From NCBI GenBank assembly GCA_002702065.1, contig NZXX01000004.1:62001-126000 (forward strand): a stretch of 64,000 nucleotides of DNA. The letters are read 5' to 3'. The notes under the pieces are model-generated. The model made no database searches, was not told the DNA's origin, and worked only from the letters and a program-made list of their open reading frames with translations. The number at the start of each line of letters is the position of its first letter. The stretch's first letter is position 1. The position numbers and the translations under genes were made by a program. The DNA is from Anaerolineaceae bacterium (lineage in GTDB: Bacteria; Chloroflexota; Anaerolineae; Aggregatilineales; Phototrophicaceae). Below are positions 24,376 through 33,501 of this stretch, piece after piece.

Positions 24376-24951
24376 ATGTCCTTTCAAATCAGCGATTTAG
24401 CCGCCGCCCATCAGGATGCTGTCCGGCAGGCAGCGGAACTACTGGTGATCGGCTTTGTCGATATGGCGCCCGATGCCTGGCCCGATATGGAATCAGCCTT
24501 GCAGGAAGTCCACGAGATGCTCCAGCCGGACCGCATCTGCCGCATCGCCAGCGACGAACACGGCCATGTTGTCGGCTGGATCGGCGGGCTGGATTATGGC
24601 TACGATGGCAATGTCTGGGAGCTGCATCCCCTCGTCGTACATCCTGACCATCGCGGCAAAGGCATTGCCCGTGCCCTGGTGCTCGATCTGGAAGCCATTG
24701 TCCGCCAGCGGGGGGCGCTCACGCTGCAACTCGGCACCGACGATCAAATGGACATGACCTCGCTTTCGGGCGTTGACCTGTACACCAACACGTGGGAACA
24801 CATCCGCAATATTAAGAACTACAAAAATCACCCCTACAGTTTTTATGAGACAATGGGTTTTACCATTATCGGCGTGATGCCGGACGCCAACGGCCCCGGC
24901 AAACCGGATATCTACATGGCGAAACGACTGTACGAAGCCCCAAATTCGTAA
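24376..24951 (+). CDS. GNAT-family N-acetyltransferase
   Basis: 191 residues. The acetyl-CoA-binding motif A is visible in LHPLVVHPDHRGKGIARALVLDLE (R/Q-x-x-G-x-G/A type: HRGKGIA). The C-terminal part has YKNHPYSFYETMGFTIIGVMPDANGPGKPDIYMAKRL, resembling aminoglycoside 6'-N-acetyltransferase-type and other small-molecule GNATs. The acceptor is not known. It ends the short operon that begins with the Wzz-like gene, and rmlA follows after about 100 bp. Confidence 0.82.
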   Translation: MSFQISDLAAAHQDAVRQAAELLVIGFVDMAPDAWPDMESALQEVHEMLQPDRICRIASDEHGHVVGWIGGLDYGYDGNVWELHPLVVHPDHRGKGIARALVLDLEAIVRQRGALTLQLGTDDQMDMTSLSGVDLYTNTWEHIRNIKNYKNHPYSFYETMGFTIIGVMPDANGPGKPDIYMAKRLYEAPNS

Positions 24952-25057
24952 AGATTTATCGAGTGGCGGGGCTGTTAGGCGGTTGTTAGCCTATCTGAAC
25001 AGACTGTGTAGCGACACCGCATCCTGTGATTCAAGTGCTTGTTGGAGGAACACACTT

Positions 25058-26128
25058 ATGAAGGGACTGATCCTCAGTGGTGGGAAGGGCACGCGCCTTC
25101 GTCCGCTGACGTATACCCAGGCCAAGCAACTCATCCCGGTTGCCAACAAACCCGTGCTTGTTCGGGTCATCGAAACCATGCGCGACGCCGACATCCACGA
25201 CATCGGGGTGGTCGTGGGCGACACCCATGCCGAAATCGAACGCACGCTGGGCGATGGCAGCAACTGGGGGGTCAATATTCAGTATATTCCACAGGCCAGC
25301 CCGGATGGATTGGCACACGCTGTTAAAATCTCGCACGACTTCCTGGGCAATGATCGCTTTGTCATGTACCTGGGCGATAATGTCATTCAGGGCGGCATTA
25401 CCGGTCTGGTCGAGGACTTTTCGCAAAGCAGCTGGAACAGCCAGATCGTCCTCAAAGAGGTCGAAAACCCACGCGCTTATGGCGTCGCCAAGCTGCGCCC
25501 CGATGGCAGTATCGACCGGCTGATCGAAAAACCGCAGAATCCGCCCAGCAACCTGGCTTTAGTCGGCATTTATATGTTCGATGAAACCATCTGGGACGCG
25601 GTCAACGCCATCAAACCGTCCGCGCGGGGTGAGCTGGAGATTACCGACGCCATCCAGTGGCTGATCGAGGCCGGACACCGGGTCTACCCCCATGTGCATC
25701 AGGGCTGGTGGGTCGATACCGGTAAGGCGCTGGATATGCTGGAAGCCAACAGCCTCGTGCTGGAAGAACTGAAACCCACCATTGCATCGGACAGCACCAT
25801 CGAAAATTCCGAAGTCGACCGGCGTGTCACCATTGAAGCTGGCGCGCGCATCATTAACAGCGTCATTCGCGGCCCCGCTATCATCGGCAAAAACACGCTC
25901 ATCGAAAACAGCTATATCGGGCCGTTCACCAGCATTTATCACAGTGTCACCGTACAGAATGCTGAGATCGAACGCAGCATTATTCTGGAAAACAGCTCTG
26001 TGCTAAACATTGGTGTCCGCATTCAGGATACGCTGATCGGACGCAACGCGACCGTGCAGCGCAGCGACGCCAAGCCGCGTGCCATGAAGATGAACCTGGG
26101 CGATCACAGCACCGTGTGGATACTGTAA
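25058..26128 (+). CDS. rmlA: Glucose-1-phosphate thymidylyltransferase, long form
   Basis: 356 residues; makes dTDP-glucose from glucose-1-phosphate and dTTP, the entry to dTDP-rhamnose and other deoxysugars. The nucleotide-binding loop is LSGGKGTRLRPLT at the start. The C-terminal third (from about 245) has hexapeptide-repeat beta-helix features (STIENSEVDRRVTIEAGARI, then IGKNTLIENSYIG), marking the long RmlA/RfbA family seen in archaea and Gram-positives. The frame runs upstream to 24983, but GGAGGA at 25045-25050 fixes the ATG at 25058. Followed by a HAD phosphatase gene and rmlB in the same direction. Confidence 0.88.
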   Translation: MKGLILSGGKGTRLRPLTYTQAKQLIPVANKPVLVRVIETMRDADIHDIGVVVGDTHAEIERTLGDGSNWGVNIQYIPQASPDGLAHAVKISHDFLGNDRFVMYLGDNVIQGGITGLVEDFSQSSWNSQIVLKEVENPRAYGVAKLRPDGSIDRLIEKPQNPPSNLALVGIYMFDETIWDAVNAIKPSARGELEITDAIQWLIEAGHRVYPHVHQGWWVDTGKALDMLEANSLVLEELKPTIASDSTIENSEVDRRVTIEAGARIINSVIRGPAIIGKNTLIENSYIGPFTSIYHSVTVQNAEIERSIILENSSVLNIGVRIQDTLIGRNATVQRSDAKPRAMKMNLGDHSTVWIL

Positions 26129-26166
26129 AATAACGGTATTGTCGAACCAACAGGAAAAACGGAAGC

Positions 26167-27063
26167 ATGACGGATACAATCAAACTGATCGTCGTTGATC
26201 TGGACGGCACACTGCTGAACGCGGAACACGAAATCACCGAACGGACTCAAGACGCGATCAAGGCGGCCCAGGCACAGGGCGTCAAGGTCGTACTGGCGAC
26301 CGGCAAAACACGAGGTTCTGCCCTCAAAGTCATTGATCAGCTTGGTCTGGATACGCCGGGGATCTACGTGCAGGGGTTGGTGGTTCACGACGCGGCAGGC
26401 AGCATTCTCCGTCAGGAAACGCTCGATCCGGCTGTGGTGCGGCAGGTTATCACCTTTGCCGAAGATCGCGGTTTTTCCCTCATTGCTTACAGCGGAACCC
26501 GTACCTTTGTGCGGGCGCGTAACCACAACACCAATCTGGTGATCGAATATGGCGAGCCAGAAGCGGAAGTTGTCGGGCCATTGCAAAACATCCTCGACAC
26601 CACCCCCTTCAACAAGCTGATGGCGATTGACCGAGCAGAGCCACGGCGTGTCAAGGCGCTGCGCTGGCAGCTGGGGATGCAGCTCGATGGCACGGCCCGG
26701 CTGGTGCAGCCTGCACTGGAAGAAATGGTCGAGGTGCTGCCCAAAAATGGCTCGAAAGGGACAGCCCTGAAAGCGCTGCTCAAAGACCTGCACCTGGCAC
26801 CCTCACAAGTCATGGCGCTTGGCGATGGCGAAAACGACATCGAAATGCTGGAGTACGCCGGCGTCGGTGTGGCCGTTGCCAATGCCGAACCGATCCTGAA
26901 AAAAGTCGCAGATTACGTCACCACCGCCAGCTATGGCGAAGGGGTCGCCGAGGCCATCGAGCGCTATATTCTGAAACCCGCTGAACCACAGACCAGCACG
27001 GACACACAGGAAGCGGAATCCAAGTCCGAACAATCAGTCGAGCAAGAGGTCGAAGAAAAATGA
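26167..27063 (+). CDS. Cof-type HAD-superfamily phosphatase
   Basis: 298 residues. HAD motif I is VVDLDGTLLNAE (nucleophile D11, acid D13); the C-terminal motif is LGDGENDIEMLEYAGVGVAVANA, typical of Cof/YidA-like type IIB sugar or nucleotide phosphatases. The last 30 residues are an acidic Glu/Ser-rich tail that is probably disordered. The gene overlaps the rmlB start by 4 bp and sits between rmlA and rmlB, which points to a sugar-phosphate substrate, but the family is broad. Confidence 0.85.
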   Translation: MTDTIKLIVVDLDGTLLNAEHEITERTQDAIKAAQAQGVKVVLATGKTRGSALKVIDQLGLDTPGIYVQGLVVHDAAGSILRQETLDPAVVRQVITFAEDRGFSLIAYSGTRTFVRARNHNTNLVIEYGEPEAEVVGPLQNILDTTPFNKLMAIDRAEPRRVKALRWQLGMQLDGTARLVQPALEEMVEVLPKNGSKGTALKALLKDLHLAPSQVMALGDGENDIEMLEYAGVGVAVANAEPILKKVADYVTTASYGEGVAEAIERYILKPAEPQTSTDTQEAESKSEQSVEQEVEEK

Positions 27064-28091
27064 AAAATATCCTCGTCACCGGCGGTGCAGGCTTTATCGG
27101 CAGCGCCTTCGTCCGCCATATGGTTGCGGAACATCCGGAATACAACATCATTGTCTACGACAAGATGACCTATGCGGGCAATCTGGACAATCTGCTGCCC
27201 GTTAGTGACGAACCCAACTACCGCTTCGAACAGGGTGACATTGCCCATCGCGAAACGGTGAAACGCGTATTTGGCGATCATGACATCGACACGGTCGTCA
27301 ATTTCGCTGCCGAAAGCCATGTGGACCGCAGCATCTTATCGCCGGATGCCTTCGTGCATTCCAACGCGGTTGGCGTGCATATCCTGCTGGATGAGTCGCG
27401 GCAGTTCGGTATTGAGCGATTCCTGCAAGTTTCGACTGATGAGGTGTATGGCGACATTGAACCGGGCACCTTCTCGCTGGAGGATGACCCCTTCCTGCCC
27501 AACAGTCCCTACGCCGCCAGCAAGGCCGCCGGGGAACTGATGGTGCGCGCCTATCACATCACGCACGGGCTGAACACCATCGTCACACGCGGCAGCAACA
27601 CCTTTGGCCCCTACCAGTATCCCGAAAAGCTGATGCCGTTCTTTATCACCGAAGCCATTGACGATCGTTCGCTGCCGGTCTATGGCGACGGCAAGCAGGT
27701 GCGCGACTGGTTGTATGTCGATGATCACGCGCTGGGTGTAGCAACGGCGTTATTCAACGGCGAACCCGGCCAGGCCTACAACATTGCCGGGGAGCATCAG
27801 GAAGAGAATATCAACGTCACCCATCGTATTCTTGACTTACTGGACAAGCCGGATACCCTCATCAAGCACGTGCCCGACCGCGAAGGCCACGACCTGCGTT
27901 ACGCCATGAACTGCGACAAACTGCGCACACTCGGCTGGCAGCGGCAGCACACCTTTGACGAAGCTGTTGAAGCCACCGTGCGCTGGTATCAGGACAATGA
28001 ATGGTGGTGGCGCAAGATCAAAACCGGGGAATACCTCGAATACTACAAGCGCCAGTATGCGGCCCGGTTGGCGGCTGCCGACGGCGTTTAA
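27060..28091 (+). CDS. rmlB: dTDP-glucose 4,6-dehydratase
   Basis: 343 residues of the extended SDR family. NAD-binding motif GGAGFIGSAFVRH at the N-terminus, DEVYGD with the catalytic Asp-Glu pair, and YAASKAAGE (Tyr-x3-Lys) are all present, as are RGSNTFGPYQYPEK and the RDWLYVDDH block. It converts dTDP-glucose to dTDP-4-keto-6-deoxyglucose. ATGA overlap with the upstream HAD gene means translational coupling. A terminator follows at 28116. Confidence 0.93.
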   Translation: MKNILVTGGAGFIGSAFVRHMVAEHPEYNIIVYDKMTYAGNLDNLLPVSDEPNYRFEQGDIAHRETVKRVFGDHDIDTVVNFAAESHVDRSILSPDAFVHSNAVGVHILLDESRQFGIERFLQVSTDEVYGDIEPGTFSLEDDPFLPNSPYAASKAAGELMVRAYHITHGLNTIVTRGSNTFGPYQYPEKLMPFFITEAIDDRSLPVYGDGKQVRDWLYVDDHALGVATALFNGEPGQAYNIAGEHQEENINVTHRILDLLDKPDTLIKHVPDREGHDLRYAMNCDKLRTLGWQRQHTFDEAVEATVRWYQDNEWWWRKIKTGEYLEYYKRQYAARLAAADGV

Positions 28092-28115
28092 GACTCACAT
28101 CATTTGACTATCCGA

Positions 28116-28147
28116 AAAGCTGCATCATTATCCGGTGCGGCTTTTTT
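28116..28147 (+). terminator. Rho-independent terminator after rmlB
   Basis: AAAGCTGCA at 28116-28124 pairs with TGCGGCTTT at 28136-28144 (one G-U pair), followed by TTTTCG. It ends the rmlA-HAD-rmlB unit. Confidence 0.8.
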
Positions 28148-28236
28148 CGTTCTGACACGCAAATATATGACAACATACACTAGCCCTCAGTCCGCAGCTA
28201 TGCTGTAGTTTGAATAAGCTATCGAGGGAAGTGATT

Positions 28237-28896
28237 ATGGATACCAGAAATTCACGCAATCAGATATGGATTGGCCTTGTCATAATCGCCATTGGCGTGC
28301 TGGCATTGGTCAACAATCTCGTCAGTCCGGTGCTGATGAGTTGGGCCTGGATCATTACGCTGGGCGCTTCGGCAGTCATCTGTGCCTGGCAATACAGCCG
28401 TCACCCAGAAATCGGCACGGCGATTGTCGGCTACGTTACCGGCTCCGTTGCGCTCGTTATCCTGCTTACCAGCCAGCTACATATCTCAGGGGCCATCGTC
28501 CCGGTGCTGATCCTTGCATTGATCGGCCTGCCCTTCCTGTATGCCGGGTTGCGCAACAGCGACAAGCGCGGCTTGTTGGTGCCGGCATACGTCATGTTCG
28601 CCATCGCGCTGCTCCTGCTGTTTACCGAAATGGCCGATCACCGGATGGATGAGCTGGTGCCAACCTATGTCATGGCGGTCATCGGCCTGCCATTTGTGGT
28701 GATGGCTTTTGTCACGCAGAAGTATGCGCTGCTCATCCCCGGCGGCATCCTGCTGGTCATCGGCTCATTTCTGGCCGGGAGCTTTGTCGGCGTCGGCCCG
28801 CAGGTGTTCACGATTGGCATCCCGGTCATCCTGATCGCCAGTGGTGCGCTGCTGTTGCTGCGTGGCGGCTCGAACGGGCAAAAAGCCAAGCATTAA
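28237..28896 (+). CDS. Multi-pass membrane protein, unknown
   Basis: 219 residues with about seven closely spaced hydrophobic helices covering almost the whole length (for example WIGLVIIAIGVLALV and VILLTSQLHISGAIVPVLILALIGLPFLY). The layout resembles LiaI/LiaF-like or DUF5668-type small membrane proteins, but I do not see a decisive motif. The ATG at 28237 is preceded by GAGGGAAG; a TTG at 28210 in frame is less likely. It converges on the M1 peptidase gene with 16 bp between stops. Function not assigned. Confidence 0.6.
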   Translation: MDTRNSRNQIWIGLVIIAIGVLALVNNLVSPVLMSWAWIITLGASAVICAWQYSRHPEIGTAIVGYVTGSVALVILLTSQLHISGAIVPVLILALIGLPFLYAGLRNSDKRGLLVPAYVMFAIALLLLFTEMADHRMDELVPTYVMAVIGLPFVVMAFVTQKYALLIPGGILLVIGSFLAGSFVGVGPQVFTIGIPVILIASGALLLLRGGSNGQKAKH

Positions 28897-28912
28897 CCGG
28901 TCACGTCATTCA

Positions 28913-30322
28913 TCAACCGGCTGTGTCTGCTATCGGCGGCACCCCACCAGCAAACAGCCAGGCGTCGAACAGATCACCCAGTTCCTGACCGCTGACTTCT
29001 TCCGCCAGAGCGATAAAGTCGTCCGTACTGGCGTTGCTGTACTGGAGGCGCTCGACATAAGTGCGCAGAATGTCGAAGAAAGCCTCATCACCCACTTCCT
29101 GCCGCAGCGCGTGCAATGTCCACGCCCCCTGCTGGTAAACACCGGTGCTGAACAGGCCATCTTCCAGCGGCGCCCCTGGTGTAAAATCGCGCCGGGCGAT
29201 ATTCGCATAGAAGAAGTCCAGCATGCTTTCAAACGACTCAGCACCATAGCGATGCTCGACCCACAACGCGCTGGCATAGGTGGCAAAGCCCTCATTCAGC
29301 CAGATGTCCCCCCAGTTGGCGGGGCTGATACTGTTGCCGAACCACTGGTGCGCCAGTTCATGCGCGACCGTAATTTCGGTGTTGCTCAGATTGGGGATGA
29401 CCCCATCGACTGCGCCGGGCACCACCTGTGCCCCAAACAACGAGATGGTCTGGGTTTCCAGCGCAAAAAACAGCGGCGTATCCGCCACCACGACCCCGTA
29501 TACGTCAAACGGGTACGGGCCAAACGTATCAATAAAGAAGGCCATCATGTCGCTGGTTTCGGCAAAAACCTGCTGCGCGTCATCGGCCAGCCGGGCCGGG
29601 AAATAATTGCGGATAGGCACGGGGCCTGCTTCGGTCACTTCCACAAATTCGGCAATGTTGACAGTGGCCAGATAACTCGCCATGTCATAATCGCTCTGCC
29701 AGATATACGTCATCTGGTCCCCTTCTTCGATCACATCCCGCAGCAGGCCATTGGCCGCCACCACGTAGGGCTGTTCAACAGTAATCTCAAACGTATAGGT
29801 CGCTTTGTCGCGGGGATGATCATTGACCGGGTACCACGCCGCCGCGCCAATCGGTTCGCTGGCGACAAACACCCCGCCGTCGTACCAGTTCCAGCCGCGC
29901 GAAAATGAATCCGCATCCTCAACGCCCGCGCCGGGAATACCACCATAAGTTACGGCAACCGTAAACGCGTCGCCATCCAGCAGCGGTTCGGGCGGTGTAA
30001 TGCGCAGTTCGCGCCCCCGCCGTGTGAAATTGGCTTCCACCTCGTTAACCACAATGGATGTGATGTCGAATCCCAGAAAGTCCAGGTTAAACACAGACAG
30101 ATTCTGGGTCGCCAGCGCTTCCATCGTCACGGTCCCGGCAATTTCGCTGCTGTCAAAATCGACGTCCAGATCGAGGGTATAATGAACCGCGTCATAACCG
30201 CCGTTGCCCAGGTTCGGCAGGTAAGGGTCGCCAATGCCGGGTGAGCCGGGTCGGGCTTCCTGTGCGCTGACTGCCCCCACCATCAGCAGCAGAATCAGTA
30301 AAAAGAGGCTATATTTTTTCAT
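28913..30322 (-). CDS. Secreted M1-family zinc aminopeptidase
   Basis: 469 residues with a signal peptide (MKKYSLFLLILLLMVGAVSA, cleavage near 20). The zinc site is complete: HELAH at 321-325 and E344 in NEGFATYA, i.e. HExxH-x18-E. The exopeptidase GAMEN loop is replaced by FALETQT at 286-292, a pattern found in minimal bacterial M1 enzymes. The C-terminal helical domain is very short, so this is a compact member compared with 850-residue PepN. Likely acts outside the membrane on peptides. GTG at 30325 and ATG at 30322 are adjacent; AAGGGAA lies upstream. Confidence 0.88.
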   Translation of the reverse strand: MKKYSLFLLILLLMVGAVSAQEARPGSPGIGDPYLPNLGNGGYDAVHYTLDLDVDFDSSEIAGTVTMEALATQNLSVFNLDFLGFDITSIVVNEVEANFTRRGRELRITPPEPLLDGDAFTVAVTYGGIPGAGVEDADSFSRGWNWYDGGVFVASEPIGAAAWYPVNDHPRDKATYTFEITVEQPYVVAANGLLRDVIEEGDQMTYIWQSDYDMASYLATVNIAEFVEVTEAGPVPIRNYFPARLADDAQQVFAETSDMMAFFIDTFGPYPFDVYGVVVADTPLFFALETQTISLFGAQVVPGAVDGVIPNLSNTEITVAHELAHQWFGNSISPANWGDIWLNEGFATYASALWVEHRYGAESFESMLDFFYANIARRDFTPGAPLEDGLFSTGVYQQGAWTLHALRQEVGDEAFFDILRTYVERLQYSNASTDDFIALAEEVSGQELGDLFDAWLFAGGVPPIADTAG

Positions 30323-30452
30323 CACAATGCGTTCCCTTGTGTCTTTACGCTAAATTGATTACTGTGTCAGATGATAACAGGTTGCAAAACTTGCCCACAG
30401 TCTCACCAGCCACTCAGATACACCGCTATTGACCCGGCTGAAGGAGCCCACC

Positions 30453-31196
30453 ATGCCCGAAAAACCAATCGCTTATGATGCCTACGAAACATTGGCGAAG
30501 AAGTATGCCGCCCAGATCGACACCAAAGCCTACAACGCCCACTATGATCGCCCGGCAGTTTTGTCGCTGCTGCCGGAAGTCAGCGGTTTGCAGGTGCTGG
30601 ATGCCGGCTGTGGCCCCGGTGCCTATGCCCAGTGGCTGGTCGAACAGGGCGCGACCGTCACGGGGGTCGATGCCAGTCCGCAGATGGTCGATTTTGCCCG
30701 GCAGCGGGTCGGGCCAAAAGGGAATTTTTATCAGGCGGACCTGAACCAGCCATTGGCTTTTCTGGCTGATGATTCGTTTGATCTGATTGTGTCCGCGCTC
30801 ACGATCCACTATATTACCGACCTGGACCGCCTGTTCGCCGAGTTCGCGCGTGTGCTGCGCCCGGAGGGTTATTTCGTCTTTTCTACGCATCACCCGTTTG
30901 CCGACCTGCAAAATGCTGCGGAAGGTCGCTATCTTGACACGGTATTGGTGACTGAAACCTGGAACAGCTTTGCCGGTGAGCCGGTTGAAGTCTCGTTCTA
31001 TCACCGTCCACTGGGGGCGATCACTGAGTCGCTGGCGTCCGCGGGGTTCATCATCGAGCGCCTGATCGAACCTCGTCCGACAGAACGCTTCCGCGAGATC
31101 GACCCGGCAGGCTACGAAAAGCTGATGGCACGGCCCAACTTCCTCGCCATGCGCACACGCCGTGATAAAATGCAACCGAACACATCGAAGCCATAG
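30453..31196 (+). CDS. Class I SAM-dependent methyltransferase
   Basis: 247 residues. Motif I is VLDAGCGPGAYAQWL, followed by GVDASPQMVDFAR; motif IV-like DLIVSALTIHYI and LRPEGYFVFSTHHPF complete a Methyltransf_11-type fold. AAGGAG at 30442-30447 fixes the ATG at 30453. The substrate is unknown; related proteins methylate small molecules or quinones. It lies just before rmlD with 13 bp between and is probably cotranscribed with it. Confidence 0.85.
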   Translation: MPEKPIAYDAYETLAKKYAAQIDTKAYNAHYDRPAVLSLLPEVSGLQVLDAGCGPGAYAQWLVEQGATVTGVDASPQMVDFARQRVGPKGNFYQADLNQPLAFLADDSFDLIVSALTIHYITDLDRLFAEFARVLRPEGYFVFSTHHPFADLQNAAEGRYLDTVLVTETWNSFAGEPVEVSFYHRPLGAITESLASAGFIIERLIEPRPTERFREIDPAGYEKLMARPNFLAMRTRRDKMQPNTSKP

Positions 31197-31209
31197 GGGA
31201 CAACGCAAT

Positions 31210-32076
31210 ATGCGCATACTCATAACCGGAGCCGCAGGTCGTCTGGGTGGGCGACTCGTGGAAATCCTCACGCAGCAGGGGCACGACATTACCGGGACCG
31301 ATCTGGCTGGCGACGAATTTGAACACCTCGACGTCACCAATTACGACACGGCTCATCGCTTCATCGTTAAGCTGCGCCCCGATGTCGTCATTCACCCGGC
31401 GGCCTGGACTGATGTCGATGGCTGTGCCCGCGAACCCGAAAAAGCCATTCAGATCAATGGTTTCGGCGCGCAACACGTTGCGTTAGGCGCGGCTGCGATT
31501 GGGGCGGCGGTGGTGTATATCAGCAGCAATGAAGTCTTTGACGGCAAAACGGACCGTCCGTACCGCGAATATGACCCCACATGCCCCGCTAACCCGTATG
31601 GGTACAGCAAATGGGTGGGCGAACAGGCGGTCCAGCACACCAACCCGCGCCACTATATCGTGCGCACGGCATGGCTGTTTGCACATGGCGGCAAGAACTT
31701 CATCCACGCCATCCTCAACGCCGTGGCTGCCGGGAAGCCACTGCGCGTCGTCACTGATGAAGTCGCCAACCCCACGTATAACGACGATCTGGCTGAAGCG
31801 ATCACCCAGCTGATCGACACCGAACGCTACGGCATTTACCATCTGGTCAATGACGGCGCGTGCTCCCGGTACGACTTTGCCCGCTATTTTCTGGATAAAG
31901 CCGGTCACACCGATACACCCATCACAGCGATCACCAGCGACCAATGGCCCCGCGCATCCGTACCCCCTGCTTATGCCCCCATGCAGAACATGGCCGGGCA
32001 GCAGATTGGCGTTCAGTTGCGCCCCTGGCAGCAGGCCGTTGACGATTATCTGGCACGTGAAGGCCTGCTTCGGTGA
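31210..32076 (+). CDS. rmlD: dTDP-4-dehydrorhamnose reductase
   Basis: 288 residues of the RmlD/SDR family: NAD(P)-binding ITGAAGRLGGRLVE, VVIHPAAWTDVDGC and catalytic YGYSKWVGE. It reduces dTDP-4-dehydrorhamnose to dTDP-L-rhamnose. The frame extends back to 31162 but AGGGGA before the ATG at 31210 decides the start. Its stop overlaps the GTG start of a Nudix gene. rmlA and rmlB lie 4-6 kb upstream; the 3,5-epimerase gene rmlC is not in the window, so the pathway is completed elsewhere or the product differs. Confidence 0.88.
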   Translation: MRILITGAAGRLGGRLVEILTQQGHDITGTDLAGDEFEHLDVTNYDTAHRFIVKLRPDVVIHPAAWTDVDGCAREPEKAIQINGFGAQHVALGAAAIGAAVVYISSNEVFDGKTDRPYREYDPTCPANPYGYSKWVGEQAVQHTNPRHYIVRTAWLFAHGGKNFIHAILNAVAAGKPLRVVTDEVANPTYNDDLAEAITQLIDTERYGIYHLVNDGACSRYDFARYFLDKAGHTDTPITAITSDQWPRASVPPAYAPMQNMAGQQIGVQLRPWQQAVDDYLAREGLLR

Positions 32077-32483
32077 ATGAAGTGATCCGCCTGCGGGCAA
32101 GCGTGATCGTCATTGAAGACAGACGCATTCTGCTTGTGCCACACTTCGACACCGAAGCAGGCCCCATTCAGTGGGTCATACCGGGTGGCGGGGTCGAATT
32201 TGGCGAGTATAACGAAGCCGCTGCTGTGCGCGAGTTCCGCGAGGAAACCGGGCTGGATATCGCCTGTGACCATCTGCTGCACGTCTACGAAAACATCCTC
32301 CCGCAGCGCCCCTGGCACAGCGTCACGTTTATTTATGCGGGGCATATCCTCGGCGGGCAGTTGCAGCAGGAGCAAACGCCATGGGGCCTGCGCACCCCGC
32401 GATGGTTCACACTGGATGATCTGAACGGCATCGCGTATCATCCAGCCCATATTATTGAACTGGCTCTACAGGCGGACCGGTGA
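32073..32483 (+). CDS. Nudix hydrolase
   Basis: 136 residues with a canonical Nudix box, GVEFGEYNEAAAVREFREET followed by GL, matching Gx5Ex7REUxEExGU. Substrate is a nucleoside diphosphate linked to another group; it cannot be specified. The GTG start overlaps the rmlD stop by 4 bp, and its own stop overlaps the next GT2 gene by 4 bp, so it is embedded in the sugar operon. A role in removing nucleotide-sugar by-products is possible. Confidence 0.88.
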   Translation: MNEVIRLRASVIVIEDRRILLVPHFDTEAGPIQWVIPGGGVEFGEYNEAAAVREFREETGLDIACDHLLHVYENILPQRPWHSVTFIYAGHILGGQLQQEQTPWGLRTPRWFTLDDLNGIAYHPAHIIELALQADR

Positions 32484-33436
32484 ACAATCCGCTTCTTTCG
32501 ATCATTATCCCCAACTGGAATGGCGCGCGCTTTCTGCCGGTGTGTCTGGATTCGCTGGCCAGGCAGACTTACCTGGCGCTTGAAGTCATCGTCGTCGACA
32601 ACGCTTCCACCGATGAATCCCACGACATCCTGAAGGCCCGCGCACCAGCCGTGCAGCTTCTGGCACTGCCGGAAAATCGCGGTTTCACCGGGGCCTGCAA
32701 TGCGGGTATCGAGGCTGCCAGCGGGGATTTCATCGCCCTGTTGAACAACGACACCGAGGTCGACCCGAACTGGGCCGCAGCCATCATTGACGCCTTTGGG
32801 CGGCATCCTGACGTGGGTTCCGTCGCCAGCAAGATGCTGCTGTTCGACCGACGCGATTATTTTCATACGGCGGGCGACTTTTTCACGGTCGATGGCCGGG
32901 CGGGTAACCGCGGCGTCTGGCAGCAGGATAGCGGCCAGTACGATCAGGAGGCGTTTGTCTTCAGCGCGTGTGGCGGTTCTGCCGTGTATCGCCGCACCAT
33001 GCTCGACCAGATCGGCCTGCTAGACGACGATTTCTTTTTTTCCGGTGAGGATGTCGACCTGGGCTGGCGCGCGCAGTTGACCGGCTGGCGCTGCCTGTAT
33101 GTACCAACAGCCATCGTCTATCACTACCTGTCGGCCACCGGCGGCGGCGTCACCGCCAGTTATTATGATGGCCGCAACCTCATTTTTATACTCGCCAAGA
33201 ATTACCCCACCGAATTGTGGCGCAAATATGGCGGGCTGATCTTAAAAGCGCAGTGGCGGCTGGCTTGGGAGGCGCTGCGGGCGTGGCGTGGCGAAGCAGC
33301 ACGGGCACGGCTGCGGGGGATGATGGCCGGGGTGTTTCATCTGCCGCGCATCTGGCGCAAACGCAGCCAGATTCAGGCGATGCGCACCGTATCATTGGCC
33401 GAACTGGAATCGACCCTCGCCCCGCCCACGCAGTAA
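32480..33436 (+). CDS. GT2-family glycosyltransferase (rhamnosyltransferase-like)
   Basis: 318 residues with the GT-A fold: IIPNWNGARFLPVCLDSL at the start, VDNASTDES, and metal-binding NNDTEVDP. The acceptor-side motif GEDVDLGWRAQLTGWRC is typical of WbbL/RfbN-like rhamnosyl and other surface-polysaccharide transferases. GTG start in a 4-bp overlap with the Nudix gene. Cytoplasmic with an Arg-rich C-terminal region that may lie on the membrane. Directly downstream of rmlD, so dTDP-rhamnose as donor is plausible. Confidence 0.85.
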   Translation: MNNPLLSIIIPNWNGARFLPVCLDSLARQTYLALEVIVVDNASTDESHDILKARAPAVQLLALPENRGFTGACNAGIEAASGDFIALLNNDTEVDPNWAAAIIDAFGRHPDVGSVASKMLLFDRRDYFHTAGDFFTVDGRAGNRGVWQQDSGQYDQEAFVFSACGGSAVYRRTMLDQIGLLDDDFFFSGEDVDLGWRAQLTGWRCLYVPTAIVYHYLSATGGGVTASYYDGRNLIFILAKNYPTELWRKYGGLILKAQWRLAWEALRAWRGEAARARLRGMMAGVFHLPRIWRKRSQIQAMRTVSLAELESTLAPPTQ

Positions 33437-33501
33437 ATTCAGCATTTACACGGCGCTATGATGCGGGTTATGCTTAACCCTTGCTGATGGAGACAGCAAA
33501 C

